Shown here one piece after another: positions 60,801 through 64,000 of a stretch of 64,000 bases of DNA (position 1 is the first letter of the stretch; each line of letters opens with the position of its first letter). The stretch covers positions 22,129,501 to 22,193,500 of the forward strand of contig NC_084763.1 in NCBI RefSeq assembly GCF_028858725.1. The letters are read 5' to 3'. Origin of the DNA: Colius striatus. Lineage: Eukaryota > Chordata > Aves > Coliiformes > Coliidae. The position numbers and the translations under genes were made by a program. The notes below the pieces were generated by a model. That model saw only the letters and a list, made by a program, of their open reading frames with translations. It did no database searches and was not told where the DNA came from.

Positions 60801-63800
60801 TCATAGAATCATAGAATGGTAGGGGTTGGAAGGGACCTTTAGAGATCATCTAGTCCAGCCCCCGCTGCAGAAGCAGGTCCACCTAGATCAGGTCACATAT
60901 GAACATGTTCAGCAGGGTCTTGAAGACTTCCAAGGAAGGAGACTCCACACCCTCCCTGGGCAGCCTGTGCCACTGCTCTGTCACTCTCATAGTAAAATAG
61001 CTTTTTCTTATATTTAAGTGGAACTTTTTGTGTTCCAGCTTCATCCCATTACTCCTTCTCCTGTTGCTAGATACAATAGAAAAAAGGGATGCCCCAACCT
61101 CCTGACACCCACCCTTTAGATATTTGTAAATATTTAAAGATGCCCCCTCAGTCTTCTCTTTTCTAGACTAAACAGCCGCAGTTCCCACAGCCTTTCCTTA
61201 TATGAAAGATTATTCTCTAGTAACCTGCTGCTTGCTGATGTTTTCTTTATCCTGAAGCCCTGGATGAATGACTTTTTGTTAGTTGAATTTTCCAGGTGGA
61301 TTTTTTCTCTTAGATTGACTTCACTTTCTTCTAATTTGACCTTTTATCCATGATTTGAAAATAGTCATGGTAGCTTGCTTCAGTAAAGAGCTGTAAAACC
61401 TATTTTGTCTTAATAACATGCAGCTTTATGAAAGAGTGGAAAGAGGAAAATAGAAGGGACAGTCCACAGCAACATCTGTCAAATTGTGGAATATGCAAAA
61501 TTTTTCTAATATGTTGGTATTAAACACACTTCTAGACTTAAAGTCAGGCCTCTGTGGGATAGGAGGAATTTTGTGTTCTCTAAAACTTCATGGCATCCTT
61601 ATGCCTTAGTTGTTTGTTTGCTTTTTGTTTTAGGGTTTCTTTGTTGTTTTTTTTTTTAATAGCTTGAGTCGGGTTTTTTTAGAGGATACCACTGTGCCTC
61701 CCCTTGCTCTGAGTTTTCAGAGGAGTGGTAAGATTTTTTGCTCTGTGTTAATCTGAGCTCTGCAGGCATTAAAAACTCACCTGGAGCTCACTGAGGAGTT
61801 TCTGTTTGGTGTTGCAAGATTGCTGTGTGACTTGGAAAGTAGAATTTGTACTGAGCTGGCTTTTTATGTTACCTGGAGGTAATACATTCTTTCTTCATTC
61901 TGGTATTTTGTAACTTAATCACCAGGCATTGTGCCAGTGCCGCAGTTTAGTTCTGGTGTACTTTGATTCTCTCTTATACCATCTGTTTGGGTTATCTGCA
62001 TTATATCTGGGAGTAAGATGTTCAGAATGTGGTAACAGAAGCCAAACAGCAGCTGAATCTACTGAGAATTTGCTCTTTGGGAAGCCTCCAGATTAGATTG
62101 ACAGCACCACACTTTCAGTTGTGTTACTGCAGCTGTGAACTTGAACCTGGGCACTCTAAGTGCTGACTGGCAGGAAATATTGATGAAACACAGCAGTGTT
62201 TGTGCCCATGATGAAACTTTACATTTACTCTGTGTAGATAAAAGAAGGTTGTAGTCTAAAGACTTGTAGTTCAGAGAGGGTTTAGAAAGATGCTTTTTCT
62301 TGCCTCTCAGATGAGACTGTGTAAGCAGCCCATCTCAAGATATATGCAGTCAACTGGCTTACCTCAAGACAGCTTGTTTAAGCTAAGCTTTAGACTTTGC
62401 ACAGAGATAAAGGTGAGGCACTGTTCAGGCAGACAGCAACTAATAAAAGAGAGAAAGTGGCTGCTGCCTTCAGCACAATCTGTTGCTTGGCTAATGTGAG
62501 CTTTTTCTCTGTTCTGCTCCATTGCGGGCCACTAGTCTTTGATAATGTGTTTGACCTTGCTTTGTAACACAGTACACAAGATGACTCCAGTCCAGAGGTA
62601 GAAGTCATAATTTCTTGCATGTTTCTGTCTCTCAAAGCCTCTGTTTTTACTATAGGAGTGCTACTGCTTTGCCTCCTTGTGCTACAAAGCAAAACTAGTT
62701 AGCTTGAACTATTTTTTTTCTTAATCTCTTTAATTTACTTTTTTTTTTTTTTAATTGGAACAGAGAGGGAGTGGAAGGAGAGCACTGGAATTGTGTGAGG
62801 CAAAAAACTGCCAACTATCCAATGTTGGCCCAAACTGTTTACTTGTGGCAAAACCAAAGCATGAGCTGGCATTTCAAAGTGGCAAAGAAATCAGTCCTAG
62901 GATATCTCAGAGTTCCAAGGGTATCTCTGTGATGTGCTTTTCGTGGCTTCTTTGAAATGTTTCCTACTGTTTTAAAAAAATAAATTAATATGCTTCATCT
63001 CTATTTCACTATTATTTTTGCTCATCACCCAGGAGACTGCTAGATTTGTTACTTAAAAAAACAGAGGTGAGATCCTGACTGCTAAATTAATTCTGACATA
63101 CAGTGTCTCCAGCGAGTGTTCTCAGCCTTGGGTGCCTTGTTGCACTTTGTGATATTTTGTTTAAAGATTTTTCTATTTCATTTTGCTGAGTACATTTCCG
63201 CACTGTGGCTCGCTTGCCTGAGGCTCCTTGGTGGCTTGATAGAGGAGGTTGGAGCAGGTCAGAGGGGATGTAGTTTTGCCATTTGACAGGGGAACTGTTA
63301 GGCTTTTTTTAGCTTCTGTAATTCTTTTGTAGAATAAATATCATCCACAGTCTTTAAGATAAATTACACTGCTAGAGATGGGGGGCTACAGTTTCAGATT
63401 TTACAGTTATTGATTGCAATGAATTAGAAACAGCTAGAAACAATACACAAATACAGAAGTTTATTTAAAGTGCACTAGGGCCTTCATAAAAAGGGGAAAA
63501 ACTTAATATAAGGAAGTAAAGGGCACTCTGCCGTGGCAGAAATTGGACTTGTTCTGTATTTGTGTCTGACTACAACATGAGGATCCAAGTACTAGCATAG
63601 CATGTGTTTTTGGAAGGTCCCTGCCTGAGGGTTCATCCTGCTATCAGAGAGACTTCTGTTGACCGTTCTGGTGTGAGTGTGTGACCATTCCAACTGAGGC
63701 TGACTACTTGAGGAGTATCAAGGCTAGATTTATCCCAGTGTATGGCTGTCCGCTCCACTGCGGAACAACAGTTTTGCTGCTAGTAAAAGAAGTTATCCAG

Positions 63801-64000
63801 GTGTCTCCCACTGTGTACTTAGTATTGCTTAGTGCATAAGCAAACAGTGGTTACAGCATCAGCTAGCCACATCTTCTGTATTTCATGCTACTGCTTGCAT
63901 CGTTCTCTTTGCAAAGAACAGTTATTCCTACTTCTCTGAGCTCTGTTGCGTTTGTTCCTGTAATCAGGCAGTAAAAGAATTATCTGTAAAACACATGCAG
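57826..64000 (+). other. SCRN1: SCRN1 intron after first coding exon (incomplete)
   Basis: More than 6.1 kb of intron with its end outside the window. It contains one CR1 fragment (60801-61215) and a short TG dinucleotide run near 60500. No further exon was recognised. Confidence 0.8.
60801..61215 (-). mobile_element. CR1 LINE 3' fragment
   Basis: Reverse-oriented CR1. It begins TCATAGAATCATAGAATGG, then TAGGGGTTGGAAGGGACC and AGAGATCATCTAGTCCAGCC, and extends about 415 bp through CTCCTTCTCCTGTTGCTAG to CAGCCTTTCCTTATA. It is little diverged, so it is one of the younger insertions here. Confidence 0.94.

Noticed and set aside
1-64000. CRISPR arrays, operons, bacterial-type terminators, proviral coding regions
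   Set aside because: The window is vertebrate nuclear DNA. No direct-repeat arrays and no retroviral gag, pol or env-like frames were seen.

Overview
This is vertebrate nuclear DNA, almost certainly from a bird. Exons are short and widely separated, with GT-AG introns. Two CpG islands are present. Several truncated CR1 LINEs carry the typical avian 3' end with repeated ATTCTATG units. The species cannot be named from the sequence alone. No viral, bacterial or CRISPR content was seen.

Three protein-coding genes are recognisable. PLEKHA8 (FAPP2, a PtdIns4P-binding glycolipid transfer protein of the trans-Golgi) is complete on the minus strand. Its 14 coding exons between 4667 and 29621 join in phase to 520 residues. 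FKBP14 (FKBP22, an ER prolyl isomerase acting on collagen) is complete on the plus strand. Its 4 coding exons between 30310 and 36839 give 211 residues, ending in HDEL. SCRN1 (secernin-1) begins on the plus strand. Only its first coding exon (57667-57825, 53 residues) lies in the window, and the rest continues past 64000. The order PLEKHA8(-) / FKBP14(+) / SCRN1(+) matches, in mirror image, the human 7p14 order as recalled.

Layout: 1-3724 is the 3' flank or distal 3' UTR of PLEKHA8. 3725-29621 is PLEKHA8 with large introns, including a 10.2 kb intron 1. 29280-30540 is a CpG-island bidirectional promoter shared by PLEKHA8 and FKBP14, with start codons about 690 bp apart. 30310 to about 37860 is FKBP14, with a clear poly(A) signal at 37836. 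About 37860-48200 is intergenic. 48210-49010 is a second CpG island, probably the SCRN1 promoter and non-coding first exon. 49010-57665 is probably SCRN1 intron 1, and 57826-64000 its next intron.

The main observations for follow-up are four. (1) There is an exact ERSE-II unfolded-protein-response element in the shared promoter, 186 bp before the FKBP14 start codon. (2) FKBP14 intron 2 holds an exon-like segment with a strong acceptor, the correct phase, a predicted membrane helix, and a stop codon overlapping AATAAA; it would produce a truncated, membrane-anchored isoform. (3) PLEKHA8 intron 3 is a GC-AG intron. (4) A run of about 25 G sits in AT-rich sequence near 51362. Homology statements rest on recalled family sequences, not on a database search.
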